This document shows, piece by piece, positions 6,000 through 13,829 of a stretch of 28,343 nt of DNA. The stretch's first letter is position 1. Each line of letters begins with the position of its first letter. Source of the stretch: an uncultured Treponema sp. (lineage in GTDB: Bacteria; Spirochaetota; Spirochaetia; Treponematales; Treponemataceae); NCBI GenBank assembly GCA_934699065.1, contig CAKUWD010000014.1:1-28343 (forward strand). The letters run 5' to 3'. Made by a program: the position numbers and the translations under genes. The notes below the pieces were generated by a model. The model was not told where the DNA came from. It saw nothing but the letters and a program-made list of their open reading frames with translations, and made no database searches.

Positions 6000-7430
6000 A
6001 TGAAAATGACAAAAGAGTTGTTCGACCGCATTATCAACATCTCGCATGATTGTATTTTCTGGAAGGATAAGAATAGACGTTTTGTTGGTGTAAATCAGGC
6101 ATTTCTCGATTATTATGGTTTTGATTCTGCTGATGTTCTTATTGGAAAAACTGATGAAGATATGGGCTGGCATACAGATCCGAAGCCCTTTAAGCAGGAT
6201 GAGCTAAGGGTTTTATCAGGAGAGAGTACCTATAAAGTTCAGGGAAAATGCATAATCCGTGGAGAAGAAAGAGATATTCTTGCTTCCAAGCAGCCCTTAT
6301 ATGATGGTGATGAAATTGTTGGGCTTGCAGGCAGTTTTGTTGATATCACAGATATAGTTCGCATTAAAAATAAAAATGATGATTCTCAGGTTCTCTACAC
6401 TCTTGGAGAGCTCAGAAAGTATCCATATTTTGACAGGCTGATAGATGAAATCAGTCTGGAAGAAATTTTAGATCCTCTTACCGGAGTTTTGAATCGCTCT
6501 TACTCAATAAAATTTGTCCGCTCTCTTATAACCACAAAAACTCCTTTTACCTTTACGATAATCGACCTTGATAATTTTAAGTCTATTAACGATACCTTTG
6601 GTCATGCGGCTGGTGATAAAACCTTGACGCAGGTTACCAAGGGACTGGCAGAATATACAAAAGATTGTGGGCTTGTTGGTCGCTTTGGTGGTGATGAACT
6701 TTTGCTGGTAGATTTAAAGCATATTACCAGGGAGGAAAAACTTGACTTTTTTAAGAACCTCTACGGCAATTCCAAGGCTTTAAGAACAGATGTTTACTTT
6801 GATAATGGTTCAGCCTTTATTACCGGAACATCCGGGGCTGCCAGCTTTCCATATGATGCAGATGAATATTCAGATTTATTCGGCTTGATTGATAAAATGC
6901 TTTACCTTGGAAAACACAGGGGACGCAACTGCTACAGATTTTATGAAGAAGCCGTTCATAAAAATATTGAAATCAGAAAAATTGCCAAAGACGGCATATA
7001 TACAAATATGCATAAATTAAAAAAAGACCTTGAAAAAGAGAAAGGCTTTGAAAAGAAACTGGTAAAAGCCATGCCGTTGCTCACGGAAATTCTTCAAATG
7101 AAGGATTTACTCTATGTTGGACCTGATGGAAAGATGAAAGCAGTTTTGAATAAAAACTTTTTAGAAGATGCTTCTGATTTATGCGAGCTTATGAAAGATG
7201 ATATGTTTTCAGAAAGCACGCTGGACCTGGTAAAAAAATATTCTCCAAAATTTGATAAGGCACTTATAAAAAACGGCTTTGAATCTGTACTGGTTTGCCG
7301 CATTCAAAAAGAGGATATTGTGAAGGGGTACCTTGTCTGGGCTGTTAGACGAAGCTTACGAATATGGCAGGAAAATGAATGTGCCCTTATTTTTTATCTT
7401 GCCGAGCTTCTGACTGATGAAGATTTATAA
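6000..7430 (+). CDS. PAS-GGDEF protein, probable diguanylate cyclase
   Basis: The 476-residue soluble protein has an N-terminal PAS domain (about residues 5-115, with ISHDCIFWKDKNRRFVGVNQ and a SFVDITDI end). A GGDEF domain follows (about 155-310, DPLTGVLNR, IIDLDNFKSINDTFGHAAGD, RFGGDELLLV). The signature reads GGDEL, and the RxxD inhibitory site normally just upstream is absent. The last 150 residues look like an alpha/beta sensory domain, possibly GAF-like (SVLVCRIQKEDIVKGYLVWA). ATG 6000 has AAGG about 10 nt upstream. GTG 5982 is an alternative that would be leaderless given TATAAT at 5968-5973. The 3' end overlaps a convergent gene by 37 bp. Confidence 0.88.
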   Translation: MKMTKELFDRIINISHDCIFWKDKNRRFVGVNQAFLDYYGFDSADVLIGKTDEDMGWHTDPKPFKQDELRVLSGESTYKVQGKCIIRGEERDILASKQPLYDGDEIVGLAGSFVDITDIVRIKNKNDDSQVLYTLGELRKYPYFDRLIDEISLEEILDPLTGVLNRSYSIKFVRSLITTKTPFTFTIIDLDNFKSINDTFGHAAGDKTLTQVTKGLAEYTKDCGLVGRFGGDELLLVDLKHITREEKLDFFKNLYGNSKALRTDVYFDNGSAFITGTSGAASFPYDADEYSDLFGLIDKMLYLGKHRGRNCYRFYEEAVHKNIEIRKIAKDGIYTNMHKLKKDLEKEKGFEKKLVKAMPLLTEILQMKDLLYVGPDGKMKAVLNKNFLEDASDLCELMKDDMFSESTLDLVKKYSPKFDKALIKNGFESVLVCRIQKEDIVKGYLVWAVRRSLRIWQENECALIFYLAELLTDEDL

Positions 7431-7966
7431 ATAAGCTTATAAAGCAGAACGCTTACAGTGGCACTTATAAACTTATCTACAAGATTAGTTATAAGGCCGC
7501 CAAGATAAATTGCTACGCGAAGATTTCCTGTTGCAATATAAATTGCCCGAACGGCGTTGTCTATATTGTCAACGCCGGTTGCAGCAGAAAAAACAAAATC
7601 AGAAATCAGGTTGCCGGTAACTGCGTTTGTAAGTCCACACCAGAGGCCGGCCCACAAAAAGCTTTGCATCTGGAACGGTTTTTCGGCACGTCTGAAAGTA
7701 AGCCAGGCACATACAGCTGTCAGAACATGACAAAGCGTAAAGGGCAGCATAGAATAATCAAAAAGATAAAGGGTAACATTCGAAAGTACAGCACAGGCGA
7801 TTCCCCACCACAAGCCTCCAATCGCAGTTACACCGATTGTTAAAACAGAATCAAGATAAAGTGGCAGACTTATGTTTCTTGCAATAAAAGAGCCGAGACA
7901 GTTTGCTGCCACCGCAATAATCAGTATAGTCAAAAGATATAGATTCTTTTTGATTTTATCGTTCAT
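7394..7966 (-). CDS. Polytopic membrane protein resembling ECF transporter S components
   Basis: The 190-residue product has about five hydrophobic helices. The stretch LPLYLDSVLTIGVTAIGGLW followed by WGIACAVLSNVTLYL resembles ECF-type substrate-binding S components or related integral-membrane sensor modules. No ECF ATPase or T component is nearby. The ATG overlaps the end of the response-regulator gene by 11 bp, with GGGGAAA about 8 nt upstream, making it the third gene of a kinase-regulator-membrane protein operon. It could be the regulator's target, or the sensory partner of a kinase with almost no extracellular domain. The substrate is unknown. Confidence 0.65.
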   Translation of the reverse strand: MNDKIKKNLYLLTILIIAVAANCLGSFIARNISLPLYLDSVLTIGVTAIGGLWWGIACAVLSNVTLYLFDYSMLPFTLCHVLTAVCAWLTFRRAEKPFQMQSFLWAGLWCGLTNAVTGNLISDFVFSAATGVDNIDNAVRAIYIATGNLRVAIYLGGLITNLVDKFISATVSVLLYKLIYKSSSVRSSAR

Positions 7967-8675
7967 TTTGTTTTTCCCCGCCGGCAAAAGAAAGCCCCAG
8001 CTTTTCGGCGTATTCAATCAAATCAAGTCTGTCCGAAATATTGAGCTTCTGGTAAATAATGGAACGCTGATTAATCACTGTTTTGATTGACTTGCCAAGA
8101 GCCTTTGCAACTTCTTCCGGCTCTTTTTTCTGGGCAAGAAGATAAAAGACCTGCTGTTCACTTTTTGTAAGAGCCTTGTATTTTGCAAAGAGAATTGCAG
8201 AATCATTATTATTTTTGTTTCCTTTTGAATCAGTTTTTTTCCTGCGACCACTAATCATAGTCTGAAGGATTTTGGAAGCTGCCGCATTATAAAAATTTGA
8301 GCCTGTGGCAACAAGTTCAATGCCTTTAAGCAGCTCTGCGGTTTTTGAGTTTTTTGTGATGTAACCCTGAATATCAGCCTTGAGTGCGTTTTCAATATGA
8401 ATCGGATCCGAGTACATTGTATAAATAATCACGGGAAGATTTTCTTTAATTTTGCGGAGCGCTTTTATGCCGGCAAGCCCATCCTCCCCATCCAGATTCA
8501 AATCAACAATGGCAAGAGAAATGTCGGGATTATTTTGTAAAAGAGAAAGACTTTCTTCTATAGTGGAAGCATAGCAGAAGCCAAGGTTTTCATTTTCTTT
8601 GGAAAGCAGAAAACCGATTCCGTCTCTAAGTCCTTCGTGGTCATCAAGAAAGAGGATTTTTAATCTGGATTGCAA
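7956..8675 (-). CDS. NarL/LuxR-family response regulator
   Basis: The 239-residue product has a receiver domain (residues 5-125) with the acidic pair D11-D12, phospho-acceptor D58 (AIVDLNLDGEDG), the Thr switch at T86 (VIIYTMYS) and a conserved Lys in GYITKNS. After a charged linker (about 145-165, KKTDSKGNKNNND), a LuxR-type helix-turn-helix follows (ALTKSEQQVFYLLAQKKEPE then EVAKALGKSIKTVINQ). The start overlaps the upstream kinase gene by 32 bp, so the pair is a cognate two-component system. DNA targets are not evident. The downstream membrane-protein gene is co-transcribed. Confidence 0.92.
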   Translation of the reverse strand: MQSRLKILFLDDHEGLRDGIGFLLSKENENLGFCYASTIEESLSLLQNNPDISLAIVDLNLDGEDGLAGIKALRKIKENLPVIIYTMYSDPIHIENALKADIQGYITKNSKTAELLKGIELVATGSNFYNAAASKILQTMISGRRKKTDSKGNKNNNDSAILFAKYKALTKSEQQVFYLLAQKKEPEEVAKALGKSIKTVINQRSIIYQKLNISDRLDLIEYAEKLGLSFAGGEKQNER

Positions 8676-9495
8676 TTGTTGTTCCTCCGTTGTGAATAAA
8701 GTCTACGCTGCCGCCAAGTTCTGAAACCCGGTCTTGAATGTTGCGAAGTCCCCAATGTTTTCTTTTATTATCATTTTTTTCAAGAACTTCTTCAATATCA
8801 AAGCCCTTACCGTCATCACTGATTGAAAGGTGAAGGGTAGTGGCAACATCTGCAATTTTGATGGTAACATTCTGCGCATCGGCATGGCGGGCAATGTTAC
8901 TCAGCGCTTCCTGAATTATATGAAGGATTTGGATTTTGTGTTCGGAAGGCAGTTTTGTTATGATTTCAGAAGCAGACAAGAGCTCAGTATTTATCTCATA
9001 ATTATTTTCAAAGGCCTGGAGCATTTCGCCAAGAATGTTTTCAAAACTGTCTTCTAGATTGATGTGAAGAGAATCAATTACATAGCGGATTTCGTCCAGG
9101 GCGCGGTCTGCGTAGAATTCACTTTTTTCCTTGTCGCCTTTTTGAAGATAGGCTTTAACGGCCGCAAGATCCTGTGCAACTGTGTCGTGCAGATTTCGGC
9201 TGAGCCTTTTTTGCTCTTCATTAATTGCCCTTGCAAGCTCGAGCTCATTTTTCTGGGCAAGGATTTTATAAATGATTACCGCAATAGCAATGGCCAGAAG
9301 AATCACAGAAAAATAAAGAAGATAATCGTAGCCAAGTAAAAGCTCCCGCTGTTTTGCAAGAGTAAGCGCCATTGAATCAATATTCTGCAGGGTACGTTTT
9401 TTCAAAACCTCGGTCAGCGTAAAATTTAAAACCGCAATCAAAATGAGGATATATTCAATTTGAAAAATCGAAGCCTTTCGCTGAGCGTGATTCAT
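8644..9495 (-). CDS. Sensor histidine kinase (NarX/DegS type)
   Basis: The 283-residue product has two membrane helices (about residues 13-30 and 57-79), with only some 25 residues between them, so there is almost no extracellular sensor. A HisKA_3 dimerisation box follows with phospho-acceptor H103 (RLSRNLHDTVAQDLAAVKAY). The ATPase domain contains the N box (EALSNIARHADAQN), the G1 box (SDDGKGFD) and HWGLRNIQDRV. Its start codon has no ribosome binding site, but TATAAT lies 6 nt upstream (9507-9502), suggesting a leaderless mRNA. It is coupled to the regulator by a 32-bp overlap. Confidence 0.92.
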   Translation of the reverse strand: MNHAQRKASIFQIEYILILIAVLNFTLTEVLKKRTLQNIDSMALTLAKQRELLLGYDYLLYFSVILLAIAIAVIIYKILAQKNELELARAINEEQKRLSRNLHDTVAQDLAAVKAYLQKGDKEKSEFYADRALDEIRYVIDSLHINLEDSFENILGEMLQAFENNYEINTELLSASEIITKLPSEHKIQILHIIQEALSNIARHADAQNVTIKIADVATTLHLSISDDGKGFDIEEVLEKNDNKRKHWGLRNIQDRVSELGGSVDFIHNGGTTIAIQIKNPLS

Positions 9496-9510
9496 GGGGA
9501 TATTATAGCA

Positions 9511-9981
9511 TTATTTTGAATTATATGCCCGCATTAACTCTTCGTCATAGCTTTTTAGTACAAGATTATAACGATGGGCTAATTCAAAATAACTTGCATC
9601 ATAAAAAGAAAGCTTGTGCTCTTGCGCGATAGAATAAATCCTCTGTCTTATTTCTGCATCCGGCACTGTATCCGTGTAAATCGGCAGACACTGTAAATCA
9701 TACATGATGTCCATTACATCAGTATTTGAAAGCCGAAACTGACCATCTTTTTTGGAACGTGTTTTGTATAATAGAACATTTTGAATCTCATACCAGAAAA
9801 GCGGAGGAACATAAATCTGCCCGTTGTTTTTCAAAACGTATTCGATATCTTTTATGCAATCCTTCATTTTATCATTACAAAAGCCGTTCAAAAGATATGC
9901 CGCCATAAATGATGTGTCAGCAACAAAACAGGGAAAACGTTTTTTATTGTCACTGGTGTTTTCAGTATTTGCGGCCTTCAT
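9511..9981 (-). CDS. vapC: PIN-domain toxin, VapC-like
   Basis: The 156-residue product fits the PIN ribonuclease family. It has four acidic residues in the right order: D22 (FVADTSFMAAYL), E65 (FWYEIQNVL), D128 (LSFYDASYFELA) and D146 (KSYDEELM). VapC toxins cut tRNA or rRNA when freed from the antitoxin. The start overlaps the antitoxin gene by 20 bp, with AAAGGA about 8-10 nt upstream, so production is coupled to the antitoxin. The first 15 residues are polar and precede the usual PIN start, so the true start might be slightly downstream. Confidence 0.85.
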   Translation of the reverse strand: MKAANTENTSDNKKRFPCFVADTSFMAAYLLNGFCNDKMKDCIKDIEYVLKNNGQIYVPPLFWYEIQNVLLYKTRSKKDGQFRLSNTDVMDIMYDLQCLPIYTDTVPDAEIRQRIYSIAQEHKLSFYDASYFELAHRYNLVLKSYDEELMRAYNSK

Positions 9982-10261
9982 TTCGTAAATCCTTTAAATC
10001 TGCTGCTGAAAGAGAATCGGCACCTTCATGTTGCATTGCCAGTTTTTCACCACGTGCAATAATTCTCTGATGTGCATTCATTGCGGCTTCGTTTTGAATG
10101 GTTGTCTTACCTTGTAAAACTGCAACACGCTTGCCATTTTTTGTGATGTTTATTGTTACTCCATCTTTTACTTTACGGAGAAGCTCAGCAAAATAAGTCT
10201 TAGCATCAAATGCGCCAACATCATAAGTATTAATTCCCGCCGGGTCCATTACCAAAGCCAT
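9962..10261 (-). CDS. vapB: Phd/YefM-type antitoxin of the PIN toxin
   Basis: The 99-residue product has the Phd/YefM pattern: a short N-terminal strand, then VGAFDAKTYFAELLRKVKDG and VTINITKNGKRVAVLQGK (DNA-binding, dimeric part), followed by a polar tail that would wrap the toxin. I start it at ATG 10261, which has GGAGGTG 4 nt upstream. A longer in-frame start at 10276 lies upstream of that ribosome binding site. It precedes the toxin and overlaps it by 20 bp, the usual antitoxin-first order. Together with the toxin it should bind the inverted repeat upstream. Confidence 0.85.
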   Translation of the reverse strand: MALVMDPAGINTYDVGAFDAKTYFAELLRKVKDGVTINITKNGKRVAVLQGKTTIQNEAAMNAHQRIIARGEKLAMQHEGADSLSAADLKDLRNEGRKY

Positions 10262-10306
10262 ATGCACCTCCTGCATAAAAAGATAATATGGAAATAATGA
10301 AAAGTC

Positions 10307-10326
10307 AACTAGAAAAACAACTAGTT
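10307..10326 (-). promoter_or_regulatory. Probable operator and -35 of the toxin-antitoxin operon
   Basis: AACTAG (10307-10312) and CTAGTT (10321-10326) are perfect inverted arms 8 bp apart. On the minus strand TTGACT overlaps the arm nearest the antitoxin gene and serves as a plausible -35, with TATCTT or TATTAT as the -10. Binding of the antitoxin/toxin complex here would explain self-repression. Confidence 0.55.
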
Positions 10327-10384
10327 TATAAAAATGATGTACTCCATAAATAATTTGTAAAAATCCAATTATTTTACATGGATT

Positions 10385-10417
10385 TTGTCAAAAAAGTGTT
10401 AATCGAGTCTATATTAT
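10385..10417 (+). promoter_or_regulatory. Putative promoter upstream of the Rpn-type gene
   Basis: TTGTCA (10385-10390), a 17-nt spacer and TCTATA (10408-10413) make a plausible promoter; overlapping TATATT and TATTAT are alternatives at longer spacing. Transcription would start near 10420 and run at once into the terminator at 10433-10468. Confidence 0.45.
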
Positions 10418-10432
10418 ATATGATGATTTTTA

Positions 10433-10468
10433 TGGCTGAATGCTTAAAAGCGTTCAGCCATTTTTTTT
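10433..10468 (+). terminator. Strong intrinsic terminator in the leader of the Rpn-type gene
   Basis: TGGCTGAATGC (10433-10443) pairs with GCGTTCAGCCA (10450-10460) as an 11-bp stem with one G-U pair and a 6-nt loop, followed by T8 (10461-10468). No + strand gene lies just upstream that would need terminating. It sits between a putative promoter and the next start codon, so it may act as an attenuator. Confidence 0.8.
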
Positions 10469-10489
10469 GCTTTGCAGGGGGTATATAAT

Positions 10490-11356
10490 ATGGCTTTCAG
10501 AAACAGAAAGTATAAGGATTCAGTTTTTACAGATTTGTTTGGTTCCGACAGGGACGGAAAAAAGAATTTTCTGGAATTGTACAACGGGCTTTCGGGCAGT
10601 GACTTTAAGCTGGATGAAGTTCATCTGGAGAGGAAGGTAATCGAGCAATCGCTTTATAAAACCTTTAATAATGATGTCAGCTGGGAAATAAACGGCAAGC
10701 TGATAGTGCTGGTGGAGCATCAGTCAACGATTAACGAAAACATGCCTTTTCGCTGCCTTGAGTATGTGACTCGTATTTATGAAGGAATCGTTCCCGTCAA
10801 AGAGCGTTATGCAGAAAAAGTCTACAAGTTACCTAATCCAGATTTCTATGTGGTGTATGTTGGTAAAAAAGAAATGCCGCTGGAGCAGGAACTGCGGTTA
10901 TCAGATGCATTTTATGAAAAAGATTCCACTAAACTTGAGCTGGTTGTAAAAGTTAAGAACTGCTCAGACTCCAAAATGTTGCCGATTGTGAAAAACTGTG
11001 CTATCTTAAAGGAGTATTGCCAGTTTATAGAAATTGTCGAGCGCATTTATAATAAACGATTTCCAAAACGATCGTTCAAAGAGGCAATAGAAATAGCGAT
11101 GGAACAGGGAATCCTGTCAGAATATCTGGACCGAAAATCGCGGGAGGTAATAAACATGTTGTGTGCAAAGTACGATTACAAGATGGACATTGCCGTAAAG
11201 AAAGAAGAAGCGTATCAGGATGGCCAGCAGGATAAGGCTGAAGAGGTTGCTAAAAATGCGATAGCTCAGGGACTCTCTCCTGAGATGGTACAAAAAATAA
11301 CAGGCCTTTCTTCTGAGCAGGTAGCAGAACTGCAAAAGCAGTATTTGAATAAATAA
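10490..11356 (+). CDS. Rpn-family PD-(D/E)XK nuclease / putative transposase
   Basis: The 288-residue product fits the Rpn (recombination-promoting nuclease, formerly transposase_31/YhgA) family. It has an N-terminal FRNRKYKDSVFTDLFGSDRD, then LIVLVEHQSTINENMPFRCL, whose E-H-Q is the PD-(D/E)XK active-site strand, then EYVTRIYEGIV. The C-terminal tail is also typical (AIAQGLSPEMVQKITGLSSE). These proteins nick DNA and are often present in many copies. ATG 10490 has AGGGGG about 9 nt upstream. An 18-codon leader frame ends 1 nt before it. No inverted-repeat ends or target duplication were recognised around the gene. Confidence 0.88.
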   Translation: MAFRNRKYKDSVFTDLFGSDRDGKKNFLELYNGLSGSDFKLDEVHLERKVIEQSLYKTFNNDVSWEINGKLIVLVEHQSTINENMPFRCLEYVTRIYEGIVPVKERYAEKVYKLPNPDFYVVYVGKKEMPLEQELRLSDAFYEKDSTKLELVVKVKNCSDSKMLPIVKNCAILKEYCQFIEIVERIYNKRFPKRSFKEAIEIAMEQGILSEYLDRKSREVINMLCAKYDYKMDIAVKKEEAYQDGQQDKAEEVAKNAIAQGLSPEMVQKITGLSSEQVAELQKQYLNK

Positions 11357-11391
11357 ACACAGAAATTAAATATAACTAATAAAGCTTTTCC

Positions 11392-11429
11392 AACACGGCG
11401 GGCACTCCATTGCTCTCCGTGTTTTTTTT
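11392..11429 (+). terminator. Intrinsic terminator after the Rpn-type gene
   Basis: AACACGG (11392-11398) pairs with CCGTGTT (11417-11423), and the T-run continues to 11429. It ends the Rpn transcript. The 150 bp that follow hold a separate TCGGGAA/TTCCCGA hairpin (11489-11505) without a T-run, and the promoter of the next operon. Confidence 0.75.
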
Positions 11430-11526
11430 GTCGCGTGGAGCGGAATGCCGAAGTAATCCAAAAATTACATCACAAAATCTCAAAAAACTCGGGAAAAATT
11501 CCCGACCTAACACGGGATTTCTACTC

Positions 11527-11555
11527 ATGACAGATTGGATTTTAGCATATAAAAT
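11527..11555 (+). promoter_or_regulatory. Promoter of the LPP20/CsgG-like operon
   Basis: ATGACA (11527-11532), a 17-nt spacer and TAAAAT (11550-11555) match the sigma-70 consensus at 5 of 6 positions in each box. AAGGAG follows at 11573-11578, 5 nt before the ATG. Confidence 0.6.
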
Positions 11556-11583
11556 AATGATAAAAGAATATTAAGGAGAATAT

Positions 11584-12729
11584 ATGAAAAATACACGAGT
11601 AATTGAATTTCTTTCTATCATTTTTATTTTGTTTGTTTTTGCTACTCCTGCATTTGCAGCTGGTGAAAAACGAATAGACTGGAATGGCCGTCTTGAAGGA
11701 GAGGAAGAAGTACCTTCCTGGCTTAGAACTCTTAGAAGAGGAAATGCGCTTGCATATTGTCAGGAATTTGGTCTCAATTCAAAGATCAATCGCGAATGGC
11801 TTGTCCCAGTAGGAGTTGAATCATATATTGGCTGGGAAGATGGACTTGTAGCAGCAAGAGCCCAGCAGTTCATGGCTCTTGGACAGACAATTTCTACAAC
11901 CATCAACAGTGCCATTGGTTCAGATTTAAATAATGGTGCAAAAAGTAATATCCAGACTATTGCGCTATCATCAATCAATACAGTATCAGGAGTTGAGTTT
12001 GAAGGTTACCACTGGTATGAAGTTGAAAAGGAAGTTGTTACCGGTCGAAATAAAAAAGGTAAAGCTGTAAAAAGCAAGCAGCGCGTCTGGTATGTTTATG
12101 CTTTCTATTCAATGGATACAAAAGCTTATGATACACAGTTAAAGCTGGCACTTCAAAAAATTGTAAAAGAAGGCGGCTTTTCAAAAGAAGAAGCAACTAT
12201 GATTGCAGAACGCGGATTAAAAGCACTTGATGATCAGTATCGCCGCTCAGCAGAGTTTCAGCAGAAAATCGAAGAAGAACAGCAGAAACAGCGCCTTGCC
12301 TGGGATGCACAGCGAATGAACATTCAGCAGCAGTTTGTAGATCAGCAGATAGACAGCCTTAACCGAACACAGGCTATGGCAGAAGCTAATCAGCGTAATC
12401 AGGATGATCTTGCAAACCGAAATGCTACAAATCTTTATAACCAGCAGACAATGCATCAGTCTAATTTGAATCAGATTGATAACCGCAATATTGATACAAA
12501 TCAGCAGCAGATTCAGGGAACAACACAGCAGCTTGAAAGCCGTGACAGGGCTGATGTTTCAATGGCCCAGGCAAATGCACAATCGAACGCAACTCAGGCA
12601 GTTGCAAAATCTGGTGCTGCGGCAGGTGTTGCAGGTCAGTTTGGAAGCAATGCTAATCTTCCGGGAAGTAATTCAAATCCAACAGGCCCTGGAATGAATG
12701 ATCCTGTATCAATGTTGATGGGTCTTTAA
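11584..12729 (+). CDS. Exported LPP20-like protein with a Gln/Asn-rich tail
   Basis: The 381-residue product has a signal peptide (ATPAFA cleavage near residue 25). An N-terminal domain (about 30-200) follows: VPSWLRTLRRGNALAYCQEF, an Ala-rich helix (AARAQQFMALGQTISTTINS), a strand pair and a QRVWYVYAFYSMD motif. The next gene has the same order of motifs, and the pattern resembles LPP20/FlgP-type proteins. Residues 210-345 are a Gln/Asn-rich helical stretch with repeated QQ and DNRN motifs, then a Gly/Asn-rich end (NLPGSNSNPTGPGMNDPV). It is first in a three-gene operon. It probably acts in the periplasm or at the outer membrane; the precise role is unknown. Confidence 0.75.
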   Translation: MKNTRVIEFLSIIFILFVFATPAFAAGEKRIDWNGRLEGEEEVPSWLRTLRRGNALAYCQEFGLNSKINREWLVPVGVESYIGWEDGLVAARAQQFMALGQTISTTINSAIGSDLNNGAKSNIQTIALSSINTVSGVEFEGYHWYEVEKEVVTGRNKKGKAVKSKQRVWYVYAFYSMDTKAYDTQLKLALQKIVKEGGFSKEEATMIAERGLKALDDQYRRSAEFQQKIEEEQQKQRLAWDAQRMNIQQQFVDQQIDSLNRTQAMAEANQRNQDDLANRNATNLYNQQTMHQSNLNQIDNRNIDTNQQQIQGTTQQLESRDRADVSMAQANAQSNATQAVAKSGAAAGVAGQFGSNANLPGSNSNPTGPGMNDPVSMLMGL

Positions 12730-12757
12730 TCAAGATAAAACTTCTGGGAAACTATAG

Positions 12758-13816
12758 ATGAAGAAAACAAGTCTGTTTATTTTTATTTTGTTCTTATGTT
12801 CTTTTTTATCTGCAAAGGATATTGAGAAGCCTGAGTGGGTTGATTCCTGGCGGCAAATCTATCCTGATTCTGTTTATGTTGCGCAGCTTGGAAAAGCAAG
12901 GGGTAAGAATGCTTCAAACGAAGCTAAGACTGTGGCGGCAAATACTCTTGCACAATATATTCAAACCACAGTACAGTCAGAAATTACCTCCAGCTTAAAG
13001 ACCTACACAGGACAGAATAAAAAAGGCAGACTTGTAACTTCACAGGAAAAAGAAAACAGTCAGGATATATCGCTTTCAGTAAATTTATCTATGACTTCAC
13101 TAGAATACACCGAACCATGGTATAACAAGAAGGAAAAAGTCTGGTACTGCGTGGCTTATGCTGAACGCGAAAAACTGTGGGAACAATATCGTCCAACTTT
13201 GCAGAATGCCCGCGACAGGCTTTTTTCTTTTTATGATATTGCAGATAAAAGCCAGGAACCTCTTTATAAAATGCTTATTTATATGCAGTCAATGCAATAT
13301 GAAGAGGATTTTTTGACTGCTTATTCTTTTGCATCAATTATTTCAAATTCACTGACAGACAATAATTATTCACAAGACAGAAATTATATTTCTTCAATAG
13401 CATCCAAGATTGCGGAAGAAAAGAACAAATGTACCTTTGAAATTCAAGTTATTGGTGATATGCAGAATATCATTTATCAATGCCTCAAGGATGAATTCAG
13501 TAGGGAAGGCTATAATGTCCTTAATTATGGTGAAGTAGCGCTTTATAAAATAAAGGCAAAAGTTCTTCTTGAAGATAGTTTTCTCAATTCAATTCATGTA
13601 ATAAAACCAACAATAGAAATTATTATTAATGGAAAAAACGCTGTAATTTTTTCATATTCAAAACAGCAAAAAAATACTTCAGGCTTGAATGTTGAAATTG
13701 CAAAATCAAAAGCAGTTCGTTCACTTGCTGATGAACTTCAGTTTTCGTTAATGCAAGAGTTTAATGAAAAACTTACTAATAATACAAAAGACGATTTGTT
13801 GAAAATTTTTAAATAA
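12758..13816 (+). CDS. LPP20-family exported protein
   Basis: The 352-residue product has a signal peptide ending near residue 19 (FLSA). A lipobox is not convincing because Leu precedes the Cys. The LPP20-type domain reads KPEWVDSWRQIYPDSVYVAQ, then an Ala-rich helix (EAKTVAANTLAQYIQTTVQS) and KKEKVWYCVAYAERE. The C-terminal half (about 190-350) is strand-rich and begins KCTFEIQVIGDMQNIIYQCL, reminiscent of a second small alpha/beta domain of the FlgT/CsgG kind. It lies 28 bp after its paralogous neighbour and 13 bp before the CsgG-like gene, so all three are one operon. Confidence 0.78.
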   Translation: MKKTSLFIFILFLCSFLSAKDIEKPEWVDSWRQIYPDSVYVAQLGKARGKNASNEAKTVAANTLAQYIQTTVQSEITSSLKTYTGQNKKGRLVTSQEKENSQDISLSVNLSMTSLEYTEPWYNKKEKVWYCVAYAEREKLWEQYRPTLQNARDRLFSFYDIADKSQEPLYKMLIYMQSMQYEEDFLTAYSFASIISNSLTDNNYSQDRNYISSIASKIAEEKNKCTFEIQVIGDMQNIIYQCLKDEFSREGYNVLNYGEVALYKIKAKVLLEDSFLNSIHVIKPTIEIIINGKNAVIFSYSKQQKNTSGLNVEIAKSKAVRSLADELQFSLMQEFNEKLTNNTKDDLLKIFK

Positions 13817-13829
13817 AAAGGAGGGAATA

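Noticed and set aside
10490..11356. Treating the Rpn-type gene as a complete insertion sequence.
   Set aside because: No terminal inverted repeats or target-site duplication were found around the gene; only the nuclease gene and its terminators are visible.
13104..13117. ACTAGAATAC inside the second LPP20-like gene, resembling the hexuronate operator.
   Set aside because: It is inside coding sequence, lacks promoter boxes and the left half of the palindrome does not match.
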